A program made the position numbers and the translations under genes. From positions 1 to 7,968 of the forward strand of contig RFGQ01000751.1 in the NCBI GenBank assembly GCA_003695865.1: DNA of 7,968 bases. Direction: 5' to 3'. Positions 1-6,313 of the stretch are shown here, piece after piece; position 1 is the stretch's first letter; each line of letters opens with the position of its first letter. This DNA is from Gemmatimonadota bacterium (GTDB taxonomy: Bacteria > Gemmatimonadota > Gemmatimonadetes > Longimicrobiales > Gaopeijiaceae). The notes beneath the pieces were generated by a model. The model was not told the origin of the DNA. It saw only the letters and a program-made list of their open reading frames with translations, and searched no databases.

Positions 1-563
1 ACTGCTTCTGCCTGCACGCCAACGAGACGCTCAACCGGCTCGAGCACACGCCCAAGCTGGTCATCGCCGCGCTCAACGGTCACACGGTGGGCGGAGGCCT
101 CGAGATCGCCATGGCGGCCGACATCCGCATCGCCCGCAAGGACGGCGGCGTGACCGGCCTGCCCGAGGTCTCGCTCGGCGTGCTGCCCGGCACCGGCGGC
201 ACGCAGCGCATGACGCGTCTGGTGGGCAAGGCGAAGGCCATCGAGCTGATGGTCACGGGTGAGACGTTCGGCTTCGACAAGGCCCACGAGCTCGGTCTGG
301 TCAACGAGGTCATCGAGGCCGAGTCGCGCGACGACTTCCTCGAGAAGGTGCTCGAGTACGCCCGCCAGTTCACGACGCCGAACAAGGCGACCAGGGCCGT
401 GGGCCACATCAAGCGCTCCGTGCAGACCGGCAACGAGCTGCCCTTCGAGCTGGCGCTGGCGCTCGAGCGTGAGCTGCAGCAGCAGCTCTTCCAGAGCCAG
501 GACGCGAAGGAGGGGCTGGCGGCGTACGTCGAGAAGCGCAAGCCCGAGTTCACCGGCAAGTGA
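1..563 (+). CDS. Enoyl-CoA hydratase/isomerase (crotonase family), 5'-truncated by window edge
   Basis: The first complete codon is at 3, and 186 residues are visible before the TGA at 561-563. The real start lies upstream; the GTG at 87 falls inside the conserved core and is not a start. Crotonases add water across the double bond of 2-enoyl-CoA thioesters or shift it, in the cytoplasm. The GGGLE oxyanion-hole motif (bases 90-104) carries the first catalytic-type Glu (visible residue 34), and PEVSLG (from base 162) carries the second (residue 55), followed by the PGTGGTQR turn. Both acids suggest a genuine hydratase. Their spacing is 21 residues, one more than in mammalian ECH (Glu144/Glu164) and than in the second crotonase of this operon, because of a small insertion before the second motif. 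The C-terminus ends in a typical VEKRKPEF tail. The stop overlaps the aldehyde dehydrogenase start by 4 bp. Exact substrate unknown. Confidence 0.93.
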   Translation, partial: CFCLHANETLNRLEHTPKLVIAALNGHTVGGGLEIAMAADIRIARKDGGVTGLPEVSLGVLPGTGGTQRMTRLVGKAKAIELMVTGETFGFDKAHELGLVNEVIEAESRDDFLEKVLEYARQFTTPNKATRAVGHIKRSVQTGNELPFELALALERELQQQLFQSQDAKEGLAAYVEKRKPEFTGK

Positions 564-2026
564 GCGACATGAACGACGACGTCCGCTCCCGGCTCTGGAT
601 CGGAAACTCCTGGCAGGACGCGGCCTCGGGCCGCACGTTCGCCACGGTGAACCCCGCCACCGGCGAGGTGATCGCCGAGGTGGCCGAGGGCGGCGCCGAA
701 GACGTGGACCGGGCGGTCGAGGCCGCCCGGTCCGCGCTCGCCTCGTCGGCGTGGAAGCGCATGAATCCCCACCGGCGCGCCGAGATCCTCTGGCGACTGG
801 CCGACCTGATCGAACTGCACGCCGACGAGCTGGCCGAGCTCGAGACCCGCGACAACGGCAAGCCCATCTTCGAGTCGCGCCAGGTCGACCTGCCCAGCGT
901 GGTCGAGACCTTCCGCTACTACGCCGGGCTCGCCGACAAGGTGCAGGGCGACACCATCCCGGTGAAGGGCCCCTACCTCAACTACACCCTCCGCGAGCCC
1001 GTGGGCGTGGTCGGGTGCATCGTGCCCTGGAACTTCCCGCTCAACCTGGCGTCGTGGAAGGTCGCCGCGGCGCTCGCGTGCGGAAACACGGTGGTGCTCA
1101 AGCCCGCCGAGGAGACGCCGCTCACGGCGCTGCGGCTCGGCGAGCTGGGGGCCGAAGCCGGCCTGCCCGAAGGAGTGCTCAACGTCGTCCCCGGCTTCGG
1201 CGAGACCGCCGGCGCGGCGCTGGTGCGCCATCCGGGCGTGGACGCCATCTCGTTCACGGGATCGACCGAGGTCGGCCGCATCGTGATGCGCGAGGCGGCC
1301 GAGACGCTCAAGAAGGTGACGCTCGAACTGGGCGGCAAGTCGCCCAACGTGGTGTTTGCCGACGCTGACGTCGAAGCGGCCGTGCGGGGCGCGTCGAGCG
1401 GCATCTTCTACGGCAAGGGCGAGGTCTGCGCGGCGGGTTCGCGCATCCTCGTCGAGGCGTCGATCTACGACGACTTCGTCGAGGCCTTCGGCCAGCGTGC
1501 CGAGAAGATGACCGTGGGCGACCCCATGGGACCCAAGACCCGCCTGGGCGCCATCGTGAGCGAGGCGCAGCTCGAGCGCGTGATGGGCTACGTGGAAGCG
1601 GGCCGCGAGGAGGGCGCGCGCCTGGTCACCGGAGGCGAGCGCACCCAGGTGGACGGGCGCGGCAACTTCGTCACGGCCACCGTCTTCGCCGACGTCGATC
1701 CGTCGATGCGCATCGCCCAGGAAGAGATCTTCGGACCGGTCGCGGCAATCCTGCGCTTCGAAGACCTCGAGGACGCGGTCGAAAAGGCCAACCGCACCTT
1801 CTACGGTCTCGCGGCCGGCGTGTGGACGCGCGACATCGGCAAGGCGCACCGCATGGCCGCAGAGCTGCAGGCCGGCACGGTGTGGATCAACACCTACAAC
1901 CAGTACGACGCCGCGTCCCCCTTCGGCGGCTACAAACAGAGCGGCTTCGGGCGCGACCTGGGCTATCAGTCGGCGCTCGAGAAGTACACCCAGGTGAAGT
2001 CGGTCTGGGTCGCGCTCGACCGGTGA
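560..2026 (+). CDS. Aldehyde dehydrogenase, NAD(P)-dependent (ALDH superfamily)
   Basis: This 488-residue cytoplasmic enzyme, of full ALDH length, oxidises an aldehyde to the carboxylate with NAD(P)+. All hallmark residues are visible: PWNF with Asn158, Lys181 in KPAEETP for cofactor binding, the FTGSTEVG Rossmann turn at 232-239, the general base Glu256 in LELGGKS, the nucleophile Cys290 in GEVCAAGS (which fits the PROSITE cysteine pattern), and EEIFGP with Glu389. The C-terminal stretch from NTYNQYDAASPFGGYKQSG (444-462) to KYTQVKSVWV resembles the DhaS/phenylacetaldehyde/betaine-aldehyde type group. It is not a PaaZ-type fusion, since no hotdog hydratase domain follows. The GTG at 560 forms a GTGA overlap with the upstream crotonase stop. 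An ATG at 569 (485 aa) is an alternative, and neither has a strong Shine-Dalgarno. Neighbouring beta-oxidation genes suggest it handles an aldehyde or semialdehyde that feeds or leaves an acyl-CoA pathway. Confidence 0.95.
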   Translation: MSDMNDDVRSRLWIGNSWQDAASGRTFATVNPATGEVIAEVAEGGAEDVDRAVEAARSALASSAWKRMNPHRRAEILWRLADLIELHADELAELETRDNGKPIFESRQVDLPSVVETFRYYAGLADKVQGDTIPVKGPYLNYTLREPVGVVGCIVPWNFPLNLASWKVAAALACGNTVVLKPAEETPLTALRLGELGAEAGLPEGVLNVVPGFGETAGAALVRHPGVDAISFTGSTEVGRIVMREAAETLKKVTLELGGKSPNVVFADADVEAAVRGASSGIFYGKGEVCAAGSRILVEASIYDDFVEAFGQRAEKMTVGDPMGPKTRLGAIVSEAQLERVMGYVEAGREEGARLVTGGERTQVDGRGNFVTATVFADVDPSMRIAQEEIFGPVAAILRFEDLEDAVEKANRTFYGLAAGVWTRDIGKAHRMAAELQAGTVWINTYNQYDAASPFGGYKQSGFGRDLGYQSALEKYTQVKSVWVALDR

Positions 2027-2028
2027 GG
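2025..2028 (+). promoter_or_regulatory. Ribosome binding site deciding the thiolase start
   Basis: A GAGG core, overlapping the aldehyde dehydrogenase TGA, lies 6 nt before the GTG at 2035. The alternative in-frame GTG at 2023 has no purine-rich element ahead of it. This favours 2035, which also places the nucleophilic cysteine at residue 89, as in well-studied thiolases. Confidence 0.5.
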
Positions 2029-2034
2029 CCGCCC

Positions 2035-3231
2035 GTGCAGAACGCCGTCATCGTCGCAGCGCTCCGCACCCCCATCGGCCGCCACGGGGGCACGCTCGCC
2101 CCGGTGCGGCCCGACGACCTGGCCGCCCGCGTGATCGCGGCCGTGGTGGACCGGGCCGGCGTGGACCCGGCCGAGGTCGACGACGTGCTGATGGGATGCA
2201 CCAACCAGGCGGGCGAAGACAACCGCAACGTGGCCCGCATGGGGCTGCTGCGGGCGGGGCTGCCCGTCACGGTGCCGGGCCAGACCGTGAACCGGCTGTG
2301 CGGGTCGGGCCTGCAGGCCGTGGCCTCGGCCGCCCACGCCGTGCGGGCCGGCGAGGGCGAGGTGTTCGTGGCCGGGGGCGTCGAGAGTATGAGCCGAGCG
2401 CCCTTCGTGATGCTCAAGCCCGAGCAGGCGTACCCCCGCGGCGTGCCGCCCGTAGCCGACACGGTGCTCGGCTGGCGCTTCCCCAACCCCGCCTTCCCCG
2501 CCGAATGGACGATCGGGCTGGGCGCGACGGCCGAGGTGGTCGCCGAGGAGTTCGGCGTCACCCGCGAGGAGCAGGACGCCTTCGCGCTCGAGAGCCAACG
2601 CCGCTGCGCCGCCGCGCAGGCGGCCGGCCGCTTCGCGGACGAGATCGTCCCGGTCGAAGTGCCCCGCCGGAAGGCCGAGCCGCTCGTCTTCGACACCGAC
2701 GAGCACCCCCGCGCCGACACCACGCTCGAGGCGCTCGCGCGGCTCAGGCCGGTCTTCAAGGAGGGCGGCACCGTGACGGCCGGCAACGCGTCGGGCATCA
2801 ACGACGGCGCGGCGGCGCTGCTGGTGATGTCGGAGGCGCGGGCCGCGGCGCTCGGACTCGAGCCGCTGGCGGTGATCGTGGCCAGCGCGGTCGCGGGCGT
2901 CGAGCCGCAGCGGATGGGTGTGGGACCCATTCCGGCGACCCGCCGGGCGCTGGAGCGCGCGGGCTGGACCAGCGCCGACCTGGACCTGATCGAACTCAAC
3001 GAGGCGTTTGCGGCGCAGGCGATCCCCTGCATGCGCGAGCTCGACCTCGACCCCGCCCGTACCAACGTCAACGGAGGCGCCATCGCGCTCGGCCACCCGG
3101 TCGGCTGCTCCGGTGCGCGCATCCTCACCACCCTGGTCCACGAGATGCGACGCCGCGATGCGCGGCGGGGTCTGGCAACCATGTGCATCGGCGTCGGCCA
3201 GGGCATCGCCCTGCTCGTGGAGCGTCCGTGA
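2035..3231 (+). CDS. Thiolase, PaaJ/PcaF-like (3-oxoadipyl-CoA or acetyl-CoA acyltransferase)
   Basis: This 398-residue class II-type thiolase cleaves a 3-oxoacyl-CoA with free CoA to acetyl-CoA and a shortened acyl-CoA. Visible catalytic elements are Cys89 in NRLCGSG, the NEAFAAQA loop at 322-329, His354 in GGAIALGHP, and Cys384 in MCIGVGQG. Several stretches match, from memory, E. coli PaaJ and PcaF rather than generic acetoacetyl-CoA thiolases: RTPIGR near the N-terminus, GCTNQAGEDNRNVARM, GGVESMSRAPFVM, GWRFPNP, DEHPR..TTLE, and CIGVGQG where many thiolases have CIGGGQG. This points to 3-oxoadipyl-CoA or 3-oxo-5,6-dehydrosuberyl-CoA as possible substrates, but this clade also contains broad-range beta-oxidation thiolases. 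The start at 2035 is preferred over GTG 2023 (402 aa). The stop overlaps the next gene by 4 bp. Family very sure, substrate uncertain. Confidence 0.95.
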   Translation: MQNAVIVAALRTPIGRHGGTLAPVRPDDLAARVIAAVVDRAGVDPAEVDDVLMGCTNQAGEDNRNVARMGLLRAGLPVTVPGQTVNRLCGSGLQAVASAAHAVRAGEGEVFVAGGVESMSRAPFVMLKPEQAYPRGVPPVADTVLGWRFPNPAFPAEWTIGLGATAEVVAEEFGVTREEQDAFALESQRRCAAAQAAGRFADEIVPVEVPRRKAEPLVFDTDEHPRADTTLEALARLRPVFKEGGTVTAGNASGINDGAAALLVMSEARAAALGLEPLAVIVASAVAGVEPQRMGVGPIPATRRALERAGWTSADLDLIELNEAFAAQAIPCMRELDLDPARTNVNGGAIALGHPVGCSGARILTTLVHEMRRRDARRGLATMCIGVGQGIALLVERP

Positions 3232-4118
3232 ACGCCACTGCCGACACCGCACTCACCCGCCCCATCCGCCGCGTCGCCGTGCTCGGCGCGGGCACGATGG
3301 GGCACGGAATCGCACAGGTCTCGGCCACCGCCGGCTACGAGACCACCCTGTACGACATCGACATGGCCACGGTCGAAGCGGGCCTCGCCCGCATCCGGCG
3401 CAACCTCGACAAGGGGGTGGAGGTCGGAAAGGTCGACCCCGACGACCGCCGCGCTACGCTGGGGAGGCTGCGGCTCACCTCCGATCTGCCGCGGGCGGTG
3501 CGCGAGGCCGACCTGGTGGTGGAGGCGGCGCCCGAGCGTATCGACCTCAAGCACGAGTTATGGCGTGCCGTCGAGCGTGAGGTGGACGAGAACGCGCTGC
3601 TGGCCACCAACACCTCGTCGCTCTCCATCGCCCGGCTGGCCGAAGCGCTCGAGCGTCCTGAGCGCTTCCTCGGGCTCCACTTCTTCAATCCGGTGCACAT
3701 CATGGCGCTGGTCGAGGTCGTTTGGGGGCCGCGCACCGACGAGGCGACCCGCTCCGACGGCATGGCGTTCGCGCGCAGCCTCGGCAAGGAGCCCATTCTG
3801 GTGAAGGACTCCCCCGGCTTCGCGTCGTCGCGCCTGGGGGTGCTGCTGGGCCTCGAGGCCATGCGCATGGTCGAGGAGGGCGTGGCCAGCCCCGAAGACA
3901 TCGACCGCGCCATGGAGCTGGGGTACCGCCATCCCATGGGCCCGCTCAAGCTGACCGACCTGGTGGGGCTCGACGTGCGGCTGAGCATCGCCGAGTACCT
4001 GCACGAGACGCTGGGATCCGAGGCGTTCCGCCCGCCCGAGATCCTTCGGCGGCTGGTCGCCCAGGGGAAGCTCGGAAAGAAGACGGGCGAGGGGTTCCAC
4101 GTGTGGAGGAACGAGTGA
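3228..4118 (+). CDS. 3-hydroxyacyl-CoA dehydrogenase (PaaH/HbdA type)
   Basis: This 296-residue single-function enzyme oxidises L-3-hydroxyacyl-CoA to 3-oxoacyl-CoA with NAD+, the step just before the thiolase encoded upstream. The N-terminal Rossmann fold has GAGTMG at 20-25 with Asp43 after the second strand. The catalytic region shows NTSS (Ser130), HFFNP (His151) and LVEVV (Glu163); the His-Glu spacing of 12 equals that in the human enzyme (His158/Glu170). The usual Asn of the SPGF..NR motif (human Asn208) is Ser201 here, in SPGFASSRLG. The C-terminal domain has HPMGPLKLTDLVGLD and ends KTGEGFHVW, as is standard. GTG 3228 forms a GTGA overlap with the thiolase stop and has GGAG at 3219-3222, 5 nt upstream. 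Leu111 is encoded by TTA, the only in-frame TTA I found in the window. PaaH (3-hydroxyadipyl-CoA) or 3-hydroxybutyryl-CoA dehydrogenase are both possible. Confidence 0.95.
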   Translation: MNATADTALTRPIRRVAVLGAGTMGHGIAQVSATAGYETTLYDIDMATVEAGLARIRRNLDKGVEVGKVDPDDRRATLGRLRLTSDLPRAVREADLVVEAAPERIDLKHELWRAVEREVDENALLATNTSSLSIARLAEALERPERFLGLHFFNPVHIMALVEVVWGPRTDEATRSDGMAFARSLGKEPILVKDSPGFASSRLGVLLGLEAMRMVEEGVASPEDIDRAMELGYRHPMGPLKLTDLVGLDVRLSIAEYLHETLGSEAFRPPEILRRLVAQGKLGKKTGEGFHVWRNE

Positions 4119-4891
4119 GCGACACGGTGAAGGTGACGCGGGACGGCGCGATCGCGCTCATCACGCTCGACCGGCCCGAGAAGCTGAACGCGCTCAACGA
4201 AGCGGTCCGCCAGCAGCTCATGGAAGCCGTCGACGCGCTCGCCGCGGACGACGAGGTACGGGTCGCCATCCTGCACGGCGCGGGAGAGAAGGCGTTCGTG
4301 GCCGGCGCCGACGTGGCCGAGTTCGCGGCCCGCACCGCGCAGGAGCAGCGCGAAGTGTATCAGCGGCGGCGCGTGTACGACGCGGTCGCCGCCTTCCCCA
4401 AGCCGCTCATCGCCGCGGTGCACGGATTCTGCCTGGGCGGCGGCAACGAGCTGGCGCTCGCCTGTGACGTGCGCGTGGCCGACCGCACGGCCCGCTTCGG
4501 CCAGGCCGAGATCCGCATCGGGCTGATCCCGGGCGCCGGCGGCACGCAACGGCTGGCGCGGTTGGTGGGCCCCGGGCAGGCGCTGCGCATCGCCCTTTCG
4601 GGCGACTTCATCGACGCCGAAGAGGCCCATCGCATCGGTCTGGTCGAAGTCCTCACCGACGAGGGGAAGCACCTCGAGGCCGCGCGGGAGCTGGCCGGAC
4701 GGATGGCCCGCTGGAGCCCCGTGTCGCTGCGGCTCATCAAGGAGTCGGTGCGGGCGGCCATGGAGATGCCCCTCTCGGCGGGCCTGGCCTACGAGCGGGA
4801 GCTGTTCCTGGCCGCCTTCGCGAGCGAGGACGGCCGCGAGGGTGTGCGGGCCTTCGTCGAGAAGCGTACGCCCGAATTCCGGGGGCGCTGA
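4115..4891 (+). CDS. Enoyl-CoA hydratase (crotonase family, PaaF-like)
   Basis: This complete 258-residue crotonase hydrates trans-2-enoyl-CoA to 3-hydroxyacyl-CoA, supplying the dehydrogenase upstream. The N-terminal LDRPEKLNALN (18-28) and FVAGADVAEF (61-70) form the CoA-binding and first oxyanion-hole regions. GGGNE places Glu112, and QAEIRIGLIPGAGGTQR places Glu132; this 20-residue spacing matches the two catalytic glutamates of mammalian ECH (144/164), so it should be a true hydratase rather than a pure isomerase. The C-terminus EKRTPEFRGR mirrors that of the first crotonase in the window, marking them as paralogues. GTG 4115 overlaps the upstream TGA in a GTGA junction and is preceded by GGAGG at 4105-4109, 5 nt away, a strong ribosome site inside the previous gene. 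It is the last gene of the operon, followed by a 223-bp gap. The exact substrate is unknown. Confidence 0.96.
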   Translation: MSDTVKVTRDGAIALITLDRPEKLNALNEAVRQQLMEAVDALAADDEVRVAILHGAGEKAFVAGADVAEFAARTAQEQREVYQRRRVYDAVAAFPKPLIAAVHGFCLGGGNELALACDVRVADRTARFGQAEIRIGLIPGAGGTQRLARLVGPGQALRIALSGDFIDAEEAHRIGLVEVLTDEGKHLEAARELAGRMARWSPVSLRLIKESVRAAMEMPLSAGLAYERELFLAAFASEDGREGVRAFVEKRTPEFRGR

Positions 4892-4982
4892 CCTCGAGCG
4901 CCCAGGCGGCACACGCGTCGGGACCGCGCCCACGCGACACGGTCTAGGGGAAGCCGCCGGCGCCGGAGCCGCTGGGTAATCG

Positions 4983-5031
4983 CCGCCGCGGCGGGGCCGA
5001 GGCTCCGCCGAGCCCGGGAACGCCGCCCGGG
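4983..5031 (+). terminator. Cluster of GC-rich hairpins, possible terminator region
   Basis: Three inverted repeats follow one another about 90-140 bp after the last stop codon of the first operon. They are a perfect 12-bp palindrome (CCGCCG/CGGCGG, 4983-4994), a 5-bp stem GGCTC/GAGCC with a 4-nt loop (5001-5014), and a 6-bp stem CCCGGG/CCCGGG with a 7-nt loop (5013-5018 with 5026-5031). The last two share two bases and would compete. No T-tract follows, so this is not a classical intrinsic terminator. In DNA this GC-rich, hairpins also arise by chance. Confidence 0.35.
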
Positions 5032-5048
5032 ACGCGCCCCGGCAGGAC

Positions 5049-5077
5049 TTGTCGCGCGGGCAAAGCGGCCGTATCTG
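5049..5077 (+). promoter_or_regulatory. Candidate sigma70-like promoter for the lipoprotein operon
   Basis: TTGTCG (5049-5054) and TATCTG (5072-5077) are separated by 17 bp, the ideal spacing, and sit 37 bp before the ATG at 5115. The -35 matches consensus at 4 of 6 and the -10 at 3 of 6, so the motif alone is weak. Its placement in the only large gap, just before a gene with its own ribosome site, is the main support. Confidence 0.3.
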
Positions 5078-5105
5078 GATGCGACGACGCCCCCCGCCGA
5101 CGCAC

Positions 5106-5110
5106 GGAGG
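5106..5110 (+). promoter_or_regulatory. Ribosome binding site of the lipoprotein gene
   Basis: GGAGG lies 4 nt before the ATG at 5115. It selects this start over the in-frame TTG at 5049, which would add 22 residues ahead of the signal peptide and has no such element. Confidence 0.65.
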
Positions 5111-5114
5111 TTCC

Positions 5115-6050
5115 ATGCCCCATGAACACCCGCCCCGCCTCGCCCGGTGGGCGCGAGGCAGCCGCCCGGCCGCGCTCACCGTCCTGTTCCTGGCCGTAGG
5201 CTGCTCCGGTGGCGACGCCGATCCCGAAGCGCACGCCACCGAGGGGCCCCCGGCCTCACCCGAGATCCACGTGAGCGGCTTCGCCGCCTCGGAGGCCGTG
5301 CGCCACGACCCCGAGGTGGACGTCTACCTGGTCGCCAACATCTCGGGAGACCCCACCGGCAAGGACGACGACGGCTTCATCTCGCGCGTCTCGCCCGACG
5401 GCGAGGTCCTCGAACTCCGTTGGATCGACGGTGCCGACGAGGCGGTCACCCTGCACGCGCCCAAGGGCATGGCGCTCAAGGGCGATACGCTCTTCGTCGC
5501 CGACATCGACGTGGTACGCGCCTTCGACCGCCACACCGGTGCGCCCCTCCAGGAGCGGCCGGTGCCGGGCGCCGAGTTCCTGAACGACGTCGCCGTCGGC
5601 GGGGACGGCACCGTGTACGTGACCGACACGGGCGCGGGCGTGCTCTATCGCTTCGAGGGCACCGAACCCGTCGTACTTGCCGCGGGCGAGGCGCTCGGAC
5701 GCCCGAACGGGGTGGACGTCGACGAGCACGGGGTGGTCATCGTGGCCTGGGACGGCGGCGCGCGCCGCGTGGACCCCGAGACCGGGGCGATCACGCCGCT
5801 GCCCGCTCCCGACGGCGAGCGCCTGGACGGTGTGGTGCTGCTCGACGACGGGTCCTACCTGGTGTCCTCCTGGGACCACGAGGCCGTCCTGCGGGTGCAC
5901 GCCGACGGGGCCGTCGACACGGTGCTCGCCGGGGTGCCCCGCGCCGCCGACATCGGGCTGGACCCGACGCGCCGGCGTGTGCTCGTGCCCACGTTCGACA
6001 ACGTGCTGCACGGCGTCCCGCTGCCCCGCAGCGACGGCGGCCAGGAATGA
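5115..6050 (+). CDS. SMP-30/gluconolactonase-like beta-propeller lipoprotein
   Basis: This 311-residue exported protein has an Arg-containing n-region (Arg8, 11, 14, 17), a hydrophobic stretch at about 19-28 and a lipobox LAVGC with Cys30. It should therefore be lipid-anchored and face the periplasm or outside. After a linker rich in Pro, Ala and acidic residues (31-50), the mature part consists of repeated short beta-strand units of the NHL/SMP-30 kind: DGFISRVSPDGEVL, PKGMALKGDTLFVAD, LNDVAVGGDGTVYVTDT, RPNGVDVDEHG, LDGVVLLDDGSYLVSSW. Asn157, Asn198 and Asp238 sit in the contexts of the metal ligands of human SMP-30 (Asn103, Asn154, Asp204), although spacing is shorter and the N-terminal Glu ligand is not evident. 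Enzymatic lactonase activity is therefore uncertain, and a binding or scaffold role is possible. It opens the second operon, and its stop overlaps the DUF3311 start. Confidence 0.85.
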   Translation: MPHEHPPRLARWARGSRPAALTVLFLAVGCSGGDADPEAHATEGPPASPEIHVSGFAASEAVRHDPEVDVYLVANISGDPTGKDDDGFISRVSPDGEVLELRWIDGADEAVTLHAPKGMALKGDTLFVADIDVVRAFDRHTGAPLQERPVPGAEFLNDVAVGGDGTVYVTDTGAGVLYRFEGTEPVVLAAGEALGRPNGVDVDEHGVVIVAWDGGARRVDPETGAITPLPAPDGERLDGVVLLDDGSYLVSSWDHEAVLRVHADGAVDTVLAGVPRAADIGLDPTRRRVLVPTFDNVLHGVPLPRSDGGQE

Positions 6051-6301
6051 CGCCCCGCATGCCGACCGGGGAGCGCCTCGCCATCGCGGCCTTCTTCGCC
6101 GCCTACGTGGCCGCCGTGACCTGGCCCGGCCTCACCCTGGTCAATCGCGTACACCCGCTGGTGCTCGGCCTGCCGTTCGTCATGGCGTGGATCGCCGCCT
6201 GGCTCGTGGCCGCCGGGCTGGTGCTCTGGGGGGTGGACCGGCGAGCCCGTGCGCGGCGGCACGCGTCGGGCGACGACGGCGCCGCGCCCGCCGGCCGCTA
6301 G
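6047..6301 (+). CDS. DUF3311 family small membrane protein (SSS symporter companion)
   Basis: This 84-residue protein has two predicted membrane helices, about 11-27 and 39-61, and a basic tail (RRARARRH) that should lie in the cytoplasm. Between and within the helices it shows the DUF3311 pattern: W26-P27, N33-R34, P37, GLPF at 41-44, and W48/W52. From family knowledge, DUF3311 genes commonly sit directly upstream of sodium:solute symporters, much as YhdT precedes PanF. That is the case here, with a 12-bp gap to the transporter. It is probably a small accessory subunit or assembly factor of the transporter, but no biochemical role is established to my knowledge. ATG 6047 overlaps the lipoprotein stop (ATGA). 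An ATG at 6059 (80 aa) is an alternative start. Confidence 0.85.
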   Translation: MTPRMPTGERLAIAAFFAAYVAAVTWPGLTLVNRVHPLVLGLPFVMAWIAAWLVAAGLVLWGVDRRARARRHASGDDGAAPAGR

Positions 6302-6313
6302 CGGAGGCCCGCG

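Larger units (their letters stand above)
4892..5114 (+). other. Intergenic gap between the two operons
   Basis: This is the only sizeable non-coding stretch in the window (223 bp). I see no convincing small gene in it. Its centre is packed with GC-rich inverted repeats (4983-5031), and its end holds a weak promoter-like pair (5049-5077) and a ribosome binding site for the lipoprotein gene. It most likely separates the CoA-ester operon from the lipoprotein/transport operon. Confidence 0.6.

Noticed and set aside
87..89. GTG as the start of the first crotonase
   Set aside because: The same frame is open to the window edge and encodes conserved crotonase residues upstream (KLVIAALNGH), so the gene is truncated by the window rather than starting here.
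259..1368. 369-codon plus-strand open frame
   Set aside because: It is an Arg/Ser-rich out-of-frame reading of the crotonase and aldehyde dehydrogenase genes.
80..1849. 589-codon open frame on the minus strand
   Set aside because: It lies wholly opposite the crotonase and aldehyde dehydrogenase genes, its product is low-complexity (Arg, His, Gly, Ala rich) with no recognisable domain, and such frames arise from GC-rich third positions.
1822..2034. Extended N-terminus of the thiolase into the aldehyde dehydrogenase gene
   Set aside because: The extra residues are the out-of-frame reading of the upstream gene; the thiolase homology begins at about 2035.
1887..3554. 555-codon minus-strand open frame opposite the thiolase and dehydrogenase
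   Set aside because: The product is Ser/Arg/Ala-rich without motifs, while the plus strand encodes complete well-conserved enzymes.
3335..5239. 634-codon minus-strand open frame spanning the intergenic gap
   Set aside because: It is opposite two clear genes, has no family signature, and its extension through the gap reflects scarcity of stop codons in GC-rich DNA.
5147..6046. Long upstream extension of the DUF3311 frame across the lipoprotein gene
   Set aside because: The extension is Arg-rich low-complexity sequence, whereas the lipoprotein frame has a signal peptide and ordered propeller repeats.
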